A stretch of DNA of 6,602 nucleotides from contig JAJXYI010000285.1 of the NCBI GenBank assembly GCA_021780625.1, forward strand, positions 1 to 6,602, read 5' to 3'. This document shows positions 1 to 6,045 of this stretch, one piece after another. Position numbers and translations under genes: made by a program. How positions within the stretch are numbered: position 1 is the first letter of the stretch; every line of letters begins with the position of its first letter. A model generated the notes under the pieces. That model worked only from the letters and a program-made list of their open reading frames with translations. It searched no databases and was not told the origin of the DNA. This DNA comes from a bacterium. GTDB lineage: Bacteria > Verrucomicrobiota > Verrucomicrobiae > Opitutales > Opitutaceae.

Positions 1-8
1 TGAGCCAT
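1..8 (-). CDS. possible start of the next operon gene (first 8 bases only)
   Basis: An ATG on the minus strand (bases 8-6) is followed by GCT and then the window edge. It lies 41 bases after the kinase stop codon. The spacer has the same C/A-rich, nearly G-free character as the leaders of the two shell genes upstream, which is the only reason to propose a gene here. In PVC-type BMC loci further shell or dehydrogenase genes would be expected, but nothing about the product can be read from two codons. Confidence 0.3.
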
Positions 9-49
9 GGGAGTGTATTCGTTGAGGAGGTTGGATGGGTTTGGAAAAA

Positions 50-1240
50 TCAGTTGTTCGCCCCGCGTGCCAGGAGCAGGCGGGCGGTTTCTCGGGCAAC
101 CACGAGTTCCTCATTCGCGGGAATGACGAACACCCGGGTCGGGGATGCGGCGGTGGCGAGATTGGTCTCAGGCTTAGAGGCCGCGTTGGCGGACGCATCG
201 ATCGTCAGGCCCAGGCCTTCGAGCCCCGCGCAGACGGCCTCGCGGAGCCAGGCATTGTTTTCGCCGATGCCGGCCGTAAACACCAGGGCGTCGCAGCCGC
301 CGAGTTCGAGCCAGAAAGCGCCGATCCAGTGCCGGATGCTGTGCACGAGCACGTCGATCGCGCGACGGGCCCGGGCGTCGCCCGCTTCGGCCGCGGCGCG
401 GATGTCGCGCAGGTCGTTGCTCACGCCGGAGAGCCCCAGCAGGCCGCTTTCCTTGACGAGCTGGCGCTCGGCTTCCTCAAGGGAGAGCCCGAGGCGGCGC
501 ATCGCGCACGGCAGCGCCGCGGAGTCGAGGTCACCCACTCGATTGCTTTGCGGCAGGCCGGATTGCGGGCTCAGGCCCATGCTCGTGCCGATCGCCACGC
601 CGTTTCGGATGGCCGTCACGGAGCTCGAGCCACCGAGATGGCAGGAGATGACGCGCAACGGCACGCCGGTGATCCGGGCCGGACCGTCGAGATAGAGGCG
701 CTTCGCACCAGCGGCCACGTCCTCGCGTCCGAGCAGCTCGGCCGAGCGCTCCGCGACGAACTTGTGGCTCGCGCCATGGAAGCCGTTTCGGCGGATGCCC
801 GCCGCGTACCAGGACTCCGGCACCGCGTAACGCGCAGCGTGATCCGGCACCCACTGGTAAAAGGCGGTTTCAAACAGCGCCACCCGCGGCACGGCAGGCA
901 GGCGCTCCCGGAAGAGACGAAGCCCCTCCGCGTAGGGCGGATTGTGCGCCGGGGCGAGGTCGGCGGTGTCGCGCAGGGCCTTCTCGACGCGTTCGTCGGC
1001 CAGGACGCAGCCCGAGACGTCGCCGCCAAGGACAGTCTTGAATCCGACGCCGGCGAGATCGCCCGCGCTCTTCACGTGGCCGCCCGCCGAAAGTTCCTCC
1101 AGCGCGCGCCCGATGGCCGCGCCGTAGTCGGTCACCCGCTCGCTCCCGCCGCGCGCAAGCAGCCGGGCCTCCTCGCCTTCGAGGGCGAAGAGCCGGTACT
1201 TGAACGAGGTCGAGCCGAGGTTGGCGACGAGGATTTGCAT
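50..1240 (-). CDS. acetate/propionate-family kinase, divergent, BMC-associated
   Basis: ASKHA-fold acyl kinase, 396 residues (family about 400), predicted to make ATP and a carboxylate from the acyl-phosphate supplied by PduL. Family signatures are clear: ILVANLGSTSFK at residues 3-14, FHGASH at 154-159, CHLGGSSS at 200-207, TAGIGEN at 322-328 and NEE at 376-378. His99, His155, His201 and Arg234 match conserved active-site positions of Methanosarcina thermophila AckA. Three key positions differ: the catalytic Arg (Arg91 there) is Lys68, the catalytic Asp148 is Glu124, and acetate-pocket Leu122 is Ala98. The canonical HRVVHGG segment reads FKTVLGG. The enzyme is therefore a lineage-specific paralogue rather than housekeeping AckA, and its substrate may be propionyl- or lactoyl-phosphate; that last step is inference. 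It lies 40 bases downstream of a shell gene on the same strand. The leader shows no Shine-Dalgarno sequence. Family assignment is firm, substrate is open. Confidence 0.93.
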   Translation of the reverse strand: MQILVANLGSTSFKYRLFALEGEEARLLARGGSERVTDYGAAIGRALEELSAGGHVKSAGDLAGVGFKTVLGGDVSGCVLADERVEKALRDTADLAPAHNPPYAEGLRLFRERLPAVPRVALFETAFYQWVPDHAARYAVPESWYAAGIRRNGFHGASHKFVAERSAELLGREDVAAGAKRLYLDGPARITGVPLRVISCHLGGSSSVTAIRNGVAIGTSMGLSPQSGLPQSNRVGDLDSAALPCAMRRLGLSLEEAERQLVKESGLLGLSGVSNDLRDIRAAAEAGDARARRAIDVLVHSIRHWIGAFWLELGGCDALVFTAGIGENNAWLREAVCAGLEGLGLTIDASANAASKPETNLATAASPTRVFVIPANEELVVARETARLLLARGANN

Positions 1241-1280
1241 CGCGACGGAGGGGCGCAGAGGAACGGGTTCGGGACTCCGC

Positions 1281-1562
1281 TCAGGCGGAGGCCCACTTGC
1301 CGAGACCGCCGAGATCCTCGTGCGGACGCGGAATCACCTGGACGGCGACGACGTCGCCGACGCGCTTCGCGGCTTCGGCGCCCGCGTCGACCGCGGCCTT
1401 GAGCGACGCCACATCACCGCGGAAAAACGCGGCGACATTGCCCGAGCCGATCGCCTCGTAGCCCGTCATCGTCACATTGGCAGCCTTCAGGGCCGCATCC
1501 GAGGCCTCGAGCAGCGCGCACAGGCCTTTGGTTTCAATCATTCCGAGAGCTTCGTTTGCCAT
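1281..1562 (-). CDS. BMC-H hexameric microcompartment shell protein (IGSG pore)
   Basis: Single BMC-domain shell protein of 93 residues, forming a hexameric tile of the compartment wall. The N-terminal [10 protein letters not shown] (residues 5-14), the interface lysine Lys26 in ALKAANV and the PRPH segment with Arg79 (78-81) are the standard BMC-H landmarks; Lys26 and Arg79 fall at the same numbers as the tile-edge residues of PduA. The predicted pore loop is IGSG (38-41). The strand after the pore reads NVAAFF, unlike the LVTVIV of its neighbour and of most BMC-H proteins. A short C-terminal tail (GLGKWASA) follows the domain. It sits 24 bases after the other shell gene, so the two are surely co-transcribed. 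The ATG is preceded by a pyrimidine-rich stretch without a Shine-Dalgarno sequence; the start is fixed by alignment to the family N terminus. Confidence 0.95.
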   Translation of the reverse strand: MANEALGMIETKGLCALLEASDAALKAANVTMTGYEAIGSGNVAAFFRGDVASLKAAVDAGAEAAKRVGDVVAVQVIPRPHEDLGGLGKWASA

Positions 1563-1586
1563 GGAAAGAAATGGTTGGGGGTTGGA

Positions 1587-1856
1587 TCAGAGCGAGAACG
1601 ACTTGAGGAGCTCGGCGTGCGGGCGGGCGATCACGTGAGCGCAAACCAGTTCGCCGACGCGCTTGGCCGCGTCCGCACCGGCTTCGACGGCCGCTTTCAC
1701 GCTGCCGACGTCGCCCTTGACGATCACCGTCACAAGGCCGCCGCCGATTTGAATTTGACGGGCGAGCGTGACGCCCGCCGCCTTGACCATGGCGTCGCTG
1801 GCCTCGACGGACCCGACGTAGCCCTTGGTCTCGATCATTCCGAGAGATTCATTCAT
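1587..1856 (-). CDS. BMC-H hexameric microcompartment shell protein (IGGG pore)
   Basis: Single BMC-domain shell protein of 89 residues, close to the family consensus. [10 protein letters not shown] (4-13), interface Lys25 in AMVKAAGV, the strand [10 protein letters not shown] (41-50) and ARPH with Arg78 (77-80) define the domain. The predicted central pore loop is IGGG (37-40), more open and less polar than IGSG in the next gene. The two shell proteins are clear paralogues over their whole length but differ at the pore and at the C terminus. It lies 66 bases after pduL in the same transcription unit. Its leader has no G in the 43 bases before the ATG and no Shine-Dalgarno sequence. PVC-type loci are known to carry two BMC-H genes plus BMC-P genes; the latter are not in this window. 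Confidence 0.96.
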   Translation of the reverse strand: MNESLGMIETKGYVGSVEASDAMVKAAGVTLARQIQIGGGLVTVIVKGDVGSVKAAVEAGADAAKRVGELVCAHVIARPHAELLKSFSL

Positions 1857-1922
1857 GGGTGTTTGGAGTTGTTGGAGGGTTGTTTATGGATGATTGGATG
1901 CGAAAGGGAGGGGATCGGCGTC

Positions 1923-2600
1923 TCACGGCACGAGTTCGCACGACACACCGGGCGCCAGCCCGCAGGCGTTGCCCTCGTCGGTGTCAATGTGGACCTCGAG
2001 TTTGAAGTCGGGCGAGACGCGCACGAGCATGCGGTCGAAGGTGAGGCCGCAGTCGCCGCCGATGCGCAGCTTCATGAACGAGCCCGCCTTCACGCCGTAG
2101 AACGCCGCGTCGTCGGGATGCATGTGCACGTGCGGCGCGGCGCGGATCACGCCTTCCGGCAGCTCGAGAAAGCCCGCGGGGCCCATGAGCATGCAGCCCG
2201 GGGTGCCCTTGATATTGCCCGAGGCGCGCACCGGCACGTCGAAGCCAAGCGAGATCGCGTCGGTGAACGCCAGCTCCACCTGGTTGATGTCGCGGCAGGG
2301 CCCGAGGATGCGCAGGTTGGAAATCATCCGGCTGCGGGGGCCGATCAGGGTGACCGCCTCCTCGGCCGCATATTGGCCGTCCTGATACAAAAACTTCTTC
2401 GGGTGCAGCTCGTGGCCCTTGCCGAAGAGCGTCTCGACCGCGGCCGCCGTCAGGTGGCAGTGCCTCGCGCTCACGTTCACCACCAGCGGATGCGGCGCAC
2501 GCGCGGAGCGCGGCAGCGGACGGTCCAGGCGCTGGTACAGCATGCGGCGCACGACGTGCTCGATCTCGGCTCGATGGGGAAGGACGGGCGTGGAGGGCAT
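1923..2600 (-). CDS. pduL: PduL-type phosphate acyltransferase, BMC-targeted
   Basis: Transfers an acyl group from CoA to phosphate inside the compartment, recycling CoA and feeding the kinase two shell genes downstream. It is unrelated in fold to Pta. With the start at 2600 it is 225 residues. The two zinc-site clusters are visible: ARHCHL (45-50, His47 and His49), Glu109 in QVEL, HVHMH (157-161) and His204 in EVHIDTDEGNACG; Arg103 is the likely phosphate-binding arginine. Residues 11-24 (AEIEHVVRRMLYQR) form a predicted amphipathic helix before a proline-rich linker, as in encapsulation peptides of known BMC PduLs. Start choice: the frame opens at a TTG at 2699, but that would place the operator palindrome inside the gene, so an internal ATG is more likely. 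ATG 2600 sits directly before the targeting helix; ATG 2627 (nine more residues) is an alternative. Neither has a Shine-Dalgarno sequence. Confidence 0.94.
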   Translation of the reverse strand: MPSTPVLPHRAEIEHVVRRMLYQRLDRPLPRSARAPHPLVVNVSARHCHLTAAAVETLFGKGHELHPKKFLYQDGQYAAEEAVTLIGPRSRMISNLRILGPCRDINQVELAFTDAISLGFDVPVRASGNIKGTPGCMLMGPAGFLELPEGVIRAAPHVHMHPDDAAFYGVKAGSFMKLRIGGDCGLTFDRMLVRVSPDFKLEVHIDTDEGNACGLAPGVSCELVP

Positions 2601-2658
2601 GGATTGCGGAGGAACGCCGCACTCCATCGGCGCGAAGCCGACGGGACGGCGATTTCGG

Positions 2659-2684
2659 TTATATGATCTGTTTCGATCATATAA
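2659..2684. promoter_or_regulatory. 26-bp perfect palindrome, probable operator of the BMC operon
   Basis: Ten-base arms TTATATGATC and GATCATATAA are exact inverted complements around a six-base spacer (TGTTTC). The site is strikingly AT-rich inside very GC-rich DNA and lies between the end of the DeoR-family gene and the start of pduL, the gap where an operator for the shell/pduL/kinase genes would be expected. On the minus strand it contains -10-like hexamers (TATGAT, TATAAC), so a bound repressor could cover the promoter. No second copy was seen before the aldolase. Binding by the adjacent DeoR-family protein is inferred from position and symmetry only. Confidence 0.7.
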
Positions 2685-2740
2685 TTCCAGGCCCGTCAAC
2701 CCGGATTTCGTTCGAGTCCGCCCTCCCTCCGGGGCGCGCC

Positions 2741-3523
2741 TCAGCGCGCCTGGATCAACCTGCGGCCGCCGAGGGGGATGCCCGCCGCCGCGAGCGCGGT
2801 CGACGGGGCGTCGGTCACCAGCGCGAGCGGCCCGCCCCAGGCGGTCACTCGGTGGGGCGTGCTGCGCGAGAGTTTCGTCGCATCGAGGCAGAAATAGGTG
2901 TGCGTGGAGCGACGGATCACCGCCTGCTGGAACGCGGCCAGGTTTGCATGGGAGTTGGTGATCCCGTCCGCGTCCATGCCCTCGCCGCCCAGGAAGGCCG
3001 CGTCAAAGCGCCAGTCCGCCAGCGCGCGCACGGACTCCGGCCCGAGCAGCACCGCCTGGCGGTGCAGGAACAGTCCGCCAAGCACGTGCAGCTCGAGTCC
3101 GGGAGCCCCGCCCAGGATGCTCGCCACGGGCAGGCTGTTCGTAACGACCGTGAGCTCGCCGCCCGAGCGCCGCCGCAGCAGCAGCCGGGCGAGCGCCTGC
3201 ACCGTCGTGCCCGCATCCAGAAAGACCACGCCACGATCCGGCAAATGGGCCAGCGCGGCCTGTGCGATGCGCCCCTTCGCTGTACGCGCCCGGTGTGCTC
3301 GCTGCCCCAGCGACGCAAAGGTCGTGTTGTAATCCGCCAGCGCACCACCGCGCGTGCGAGTGATCTGCCCCTCCGCGGCGATGACCGAGAGATCCCGTCG
3401 CACGGTCACCTCGGACACTCCCAGTCGGCGGCTGAGCTCCGCGACCGGAAGGAAACCGTCGGCGCGGATCAGGTCGCGCAGGCGCCCGCGGCGCTGCTCG
3501 ACGATGTGGAGCGGGACTCGCAT
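2741..3523 (-). CDS. DeoR-family transcriptional regulator
   Basis: Sugar-phosphate-responsive repressor of 260 residues, the usual DeoR length. Residues 14-60 are the DeoR winged helix-turn-helix: VAELSRRLGVSEVTVRRDL (27-45) with the recognition helix near 37-48, then the wing ending in RTRGGA (56-61). The C-terminal DeoRC effector domain (about 80-235) shows the sugar-phosphate pocket signatures FLDAGTT (101-107), VVTNS (126-130), LGGEGMDADG (178-187) and DATKL (214-218). The ATG at 3523 is chosen; a TTG four codons upstream (3535) is possible but less likely. It lies 60 bases after the aldolase stop and directly upstream of the palindrome before pduL, so it probably represses the compartment genes and responds to a phosphorylated intermediate of fucose or rhamnose breakdown (inference). 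A regulator of this family is a standard member of PVC-type BMC loci. Confidence 0.93.
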   Translation of the reverse strand: MRVPLHIVEQRRGRLRDLIRADGFLPVAELSRRLGVSEVTVRRDLSVIAAEGQITRTRGGALADYNTTFASLGQRAHRARTAKGRIAQAALAHLPDRGVVFLDAGTTVQALARLLLRRRSGGELTVVTNSLPVASILGGAPGLELHVLGGLFLHRQAVLLGPESVRALADWRFDAAFLGGEGMDADGITNSHANLAAFQQAVIRRSTHTYFCLDATKLSRSTPHRVTAWGGPLALVTDAPSTALAAAGIPLGGRRLIQAR

Positions 3524-3583
3524 GGGTCGGGACAATGGCCGCGCGCGCCGTCCGGAAGCAATCCCAGACGCGCGCTTCGCGCC

Positions 3584-4858
3584 TCAGGCGAGCTTGAAGA
3601 CGCGCTTCAACTCATCAATCGCACCCGCCTCCATCTGCACGATGCGGCCCAGCGGCTTCGCCAGCAGGAGCGCCTCGGCGGTCGCCTCGAGCACCTCGAG
3701 CCGGTCGAACGCCTCCAGCGGGGTCCGCCCGACCACGACCGCACCCTCGTTCTCGATGAGGACCACCGGCGATTTTTCAAGCGAGAGATGGGCAGCGATT
3801 TCCTCGGCGTCCTCGACGATCCGCCGGAATGGAATGCGCGGGGGATTGTTGAGCACCACGTAGCTCTCCGGGATCGTGTGCGTGGTGAGCGACGCCTGCG
3901 TGACGCAGAAGGCCGAGGCATGCGCAGGCTGTGCACTGATGATGGCGCCGACGCCCGGGAGCCTGGCATAGATCGCGGCGTGCAGCGCCGATGCTCGGCT
4001 CGGCTTCAGGCCGTCCGTGCAGGAGCGGCCGCGCACCCGCACCAGTCCGTCCGCGCGCACCTCGAGTCGATCGCGCCGTCGCGGAGTGATGAGAAATTCG
4101 GACCCATCGAGCCTCGCGGAAAACGCACCCGCCGTGCTGATGAGCAACCGCTGACGGTAGGCCCGGTGCACAAAGCCGCAGATGCCCTCCCGGAGCGCCT
4201 GTTCCCCAGCGGTCGCGGGCCTGTCCTCGAGGGCCGAATACTCCGGCATCGTGTCGACCGCGAGCGCCTCGGGGCCGAGCACCCGGACGTCCCCGAGCAT
4301 GGCCGCACGCACGAGGGTCTGCGCGGCAAACTCGAGCGTCTCGAAGCGCTGGAAGGCATCCTTCAGGTCGCGGCCGCCGATCACCACTCCGTGGTTCTCC
4401 AGCAGCACGCAGTCCGCCCCCTGGGCGAAGGTCGCCGCGATATTGTCTCCAAGCGCCTGCGTGCCCGGACAGGCGTAGGGCGCGATGGCGATCTTTCCGC
4501 AGACCTCGTGGACGTGCGACTGCAGCCGCGTCTCGGGCAGTTTCCGGCAGATCGAAAACGCCACCAGCGCCCCCGGATGTGCGTGCACGATCGCACCGAA
4601 GTCGGGCCTGCGACGATAGATCTCGCGGTGAAACGGCAGCTCCGACGACGCGGGATGCCGTCCCTCCTGGCTCCCATCCGCATGCACCCGCACGATGTCC
4701 CCGGGAGTCAGCGCCCCCTTGTCGACACGCGCCGGCGTGATCCAAAGGTCGCCCGAGGCGTCTCGAATCGAAAGGTTGCCGCCCGAGGTGGTCGTCATGC
4801 GGTAGCGGTAGATGCGCTCCATGGTGGCGACGAGGGCTTCGCGGGGATCGAGGGACAT
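3584..4858 (-). CDS. tandem-domain class II aldolase (fuculose/rhamnulose-phosphate type)
   Basis: Predicted to cleave L-fuculose-1-phosphate or L-rhamnulose-1-phosphate into dihydroxyacetone phosphate and L-lactaldehyde, the entry step of this compartment pathway. It has 424 residues, about twice a single FucA-like aldolase, and holds two aldolase/adducin domains. Domain 1 (about 5-205) has the phosphate-binding TSGGNLS (24-30), catalytic Glu73 (SSELPFH), zinc ligands His92 and His94 in VHAHP, and His156 in LLENHG; these agree almost exactly with E. coli FucA numbering (Glu73, His92, His94, His155). Domain 2 (about 215-424) keeps the fold signatures (LLISTAGAFSARL, AIYARLPGVGAI, VVLIENEGAVVVG) but carries Ala289, Ser308, Gln310 and Glu371 at the four matching positions, so it cannot bind zinc in the usual way. 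The C terminus ends in a short amphipathic helix (DELKRVFKLA), common in the family and not proof of targeting. First gene of the minus-strand group; its leader lacks a clear Shine-Dalgarno sequence. Confidence 0.93.
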   Translation of the reverse strand: MSLDPREALVATMERIYRYRMTTTSGGNLSIRDASGDLWITPARVDKGALTPGDIVRVHADGSQEGRHPASSELPFHREIYRRRPDFGAIVHAHPGALVAFSICRKLPETRLQSHVHEVCGKIAIAPYACPGTQALGDNIAATFAQGADCVLLENHGVVIGGRDLKDAFQRFETLEFAAQTLVRAAMLGDVRVLGPEALAVDTMPEYSALEDRPATAGEQALREGICGFVHRAYRQRLLISTAGAFSARLDGSEFLITPRRRDRLEVRADGLVRVRGRSCTDGLKPSRASALHAAIYARLPGVGAIISAQPAHASAFCVTQASLTTHTIPESYVVLNNPPRIPFRRIVEDAEEIAAHLSLEKSPVVLIENEGAVVVGRTPLEAFDRLEVLEATAEALLLAKPLGRIVQMEAGAIDELKRVFKLA

Positions 4859-5045
4859 GGCTGGGAGGACAATAAACTGCTGCGGGGACGGCCTCCTCGC
4901 GGGCGGCCGCGTCCGTGGGAAACCCGGCCGGCACGATGCATGGCGGGCGCCCCAACACGATGCCAGCGAAATTGGAGTGGACCGTCACAAGACGCGGCCG
5001 AACCTCGGCCCGCGCGGGCGAAGCAGCCGACAATCCGCGAGCGCA

Positions 5046-5059
5046 TTGACCTGGATCAA
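5046..5059 (+). promoter_or_regulatory. FNR/DNR-type (Crp-Fnr family) binding site
   Basis: TTGACCTGGATCAA matches the FNR/DNR consensus TTGAT-N4-ATCAA at nine of the ten defined bases. It is centred at 5052.5, exactly 41.5 bases before the start site expected from the -10-like TATCGT at 5082-5087. This is the class II activator arrangement. It fits regulation of a nitric-oxide/oxidative Fe-S repair gene by low oxygen or nitric oxide. The regulator itself is not in the window. Confidence 0.65.
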
Positions 5060-5081
5060 GTCTGCCCACCTCCCCCCGTGC

Positions 5082-5087
5082 TATCGT
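5082..5087 (+). promoter_or_regulatory. candidate -10 element of the RIC gene
   Basis: TATCGT shares four of six bases with TATAAT. No good -35 hexamer precedes it, as is usual for activator-dependent promoters where an FNR dimer covers that region. The predicted transcript start is near 5094, leaving an untranslated leader of about 68 bases before the ATG at 5162. Confidence 0.4.
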
Positions 5088-5161
5088 GCCCCCGCGTCCT
5101 TAGCCACCCGGCCGCCGGCGTCGTTCGACGCCCGCGGGGTCCGGGTGGGACGCCACTCATC

Positions 5162-5893
5162 ATGTCCCAACCTACACTCACTCCCACCACCACCGTCGGC
5201 GACATCGTGCGCGCCGCTCCGTCCCGCTCCCGCATCTTCGAGCGGCTCGGCATCGACTACTGCTGCGGCGGAAAGAAACCGCTGGCCGAGGCCTGCCGCG
5301 CAAAGGGCCTCGACGTCGCCACGGTCTTCGCCCTGCTGTCGGCCCTCGACGACGACGCGGCGCCCACCTCGCTCACAAATCCCGACACCCTGGGCCTTTC
5401 CGCGCTCTGCGATCACATCGAGGGCGTGCACCACGCCTCCCTGCGCGAGGAGCTACCGAGGCTCGATTTCATGACCCGCAAGGTCGCCGCCGTGCACGGC
5501 GACCACGAGCCGCGCCTGCTGGAGGTGCGCCAAACCTTCGAAGGCTTCGCCAGCGCCATGCTCGCCCACACCGAGGACGAGGAGGCCCGCGTGTTCCCGG
5601 TGATCAGGAAACTGGATACCGGTCACGGCGATGCGGCCTCCGCCGCGGAGCTGCGCCAGGCGCTCGACCGTCTTGAGGGCGAGCACGACGAGGCCGGGGC
5701 CGCCCTCGAGCGACTGCGGACGCTGACCGACGGCTACACGCCGCCCGAATGGGCCTGCAACACGTTCCGCGCGCTGTACGAGGGACTCGCCCGCCTGGAG
5801 AGCGACACCCACCAGCACGTCCACAAGGAAAACAACATCCTTTTCCCGCGCGCGCTCGCCACCGCGGGTGCCGACCGCCCGCTCTCCGCCTGA
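5162..5893 (+). CDS. ric: RIC-family iron-sulfur cluster repair di-iron protein (YtfE/ScdA/NorA family)
   Basis: Cytoplasmic hemerythrin-like di-iron protein that helps repair Fe-S clusters after nitric oxide or oxidative damage. It has 243 residues. The N-terminal ScdA_N domain (about 10-50) contains TVGDIV (11-16), IFERLGIDYCCGG (25-37) with Cys34-Cys35, and LAEAC (41-45). The hemerythrin domain (about 80-235) keeps the full ligand set aligned to E. coli YtfE: His90 or His91, His112, His136 with Glu140 (AHTEDEEARVFP), His175 (EGEHDEAG), and His219 with Glu223 (HVHKENNILFP). The reading frame is open far upstream, but the family start TLTPTTTVGDIV fixes the ATG at 5162. There is no strong Shine-Dalgarno sequence. 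An FNR-type box lies 110 bases upstream, and a DGC-domain gene follows after 152 bases on the same strand. It is unrelated in function to the BMC genes on the other strand. Confidence 0.96.
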   Translation: MSQPTLTPTTTVGDIVRAAPSRSRIFERLGIDYCCGGKKPLAEACRAKGLDVATVFALLSALDDDAAPTSLTNPDTLGLSALCDHIEGVHHASLREELPRLDFMTRKVAAVHGDHEPRLLEVRQTFEGFASAMLAHTEDEEARVFPVIRKLDTGHGDAASAAELRQALDRLEGEHDEAGAALERLRTLTDGYTPPEWACNTFRALYEGLARLESDTHQHVHKENNILFPRALATAGADRPLSA

Positions 5894-5896
5894 AGC

Positions 5897-5931
5897 CCGG
5901 GCCCGCCGGCCCGGAATTCCAGACCGGCGGG
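5897..5931 (+). terminator. overlapping GC-rich hairpins after the RIC gene
   Basis: Four bases after the stop codon a perfect seven-base stem CCGGGCC/GGCCCGG (5897-5903, 5908-5914) encloses a four-base loop. A second pairing, CCCGCCGG (5902-5909) with CCGGCGGG (5924-5931), uses part of the same bases and so excludes the first. No U-run follows either stem. It may slow or end transcription or protect the 3' end of the RIC transcript, but it is not a canonical intrinsic terminator. Confidence 0.35.
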
Positions 5932-6045
5932 TTGCGTCGGCGGCCCCGCCGCGGCACTCTTGAGCACCCGGCCGCCCGTTCACCACACGGAGCCCTCATC
6001 AACTTCCATCCGGCACCCTCACGCCCTTATCAATCGTAACGCGAT

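Larger units (their letters stand above)
4859..5161. other. divergent intergenic region between aldolase and RIC genes
   Basis: This 303-base spacer must hold the promoters of both the minus-strand aldolase group and the plus-strand repair gene. An FNR-type box and a matching -10 sequence are seen on the right side. On the aldolase side no convincing -35/-10 pair and no copy of the TTATATGATC palindrome was found. No small gene or RNA was recognised in it. Confidence 0.6.

Noticed and set aside
35..2666. Two long plus-strand reading frames antisense to the kinase, shell and pduL genes (35-1402 and 1200-2666)
   Set aside because: They mirror well-recognised genes on the minus strand, contain no recognisable domains and are typical GC-rich shadow frames.
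2601..2699. Upstream extension of PduL to the TTG at 2699
   Set aside because: The extra residues translate the AT-rich palindrome and have no family resemblance. An internal ATG at 2600 or 2627 fits better.
2694..2699. TTGACG on the minus strand as a -35 box for the pduL promoter
   Set aside because: It is a good -35 hexamer, but the TATGAT that follows is only 12 bases away and no -10 lies at 16-18 bases, so a standard promoter could not be assigned.
2733..2750. Inverted repeat GGCGCG-N6-CGCGCC over the DeoR stop codon as a terminator
   Set aside because: Stem of only six GC pairs with no U-run, in DNA where such pairings are common by chance.
3524..3535. TTG start four codons upstream for the DeoR-family gene
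   Set aside because: The ATG at 3523 fits the family N terminus and no ribosome site favours the TTG, although it cannot be excluded.
2663..5161. Very long plus-strand reading frame open upstream of the RIC gene (continuous from 2663 to 5893)
   Set aside because: It runs antisense through the DeoR and aldolase genes, has arginine/histidine-rich low-complexity content and no family motifs until the RIC start at 5162. It is a by-product of high-GC codon use on the opposite strand.
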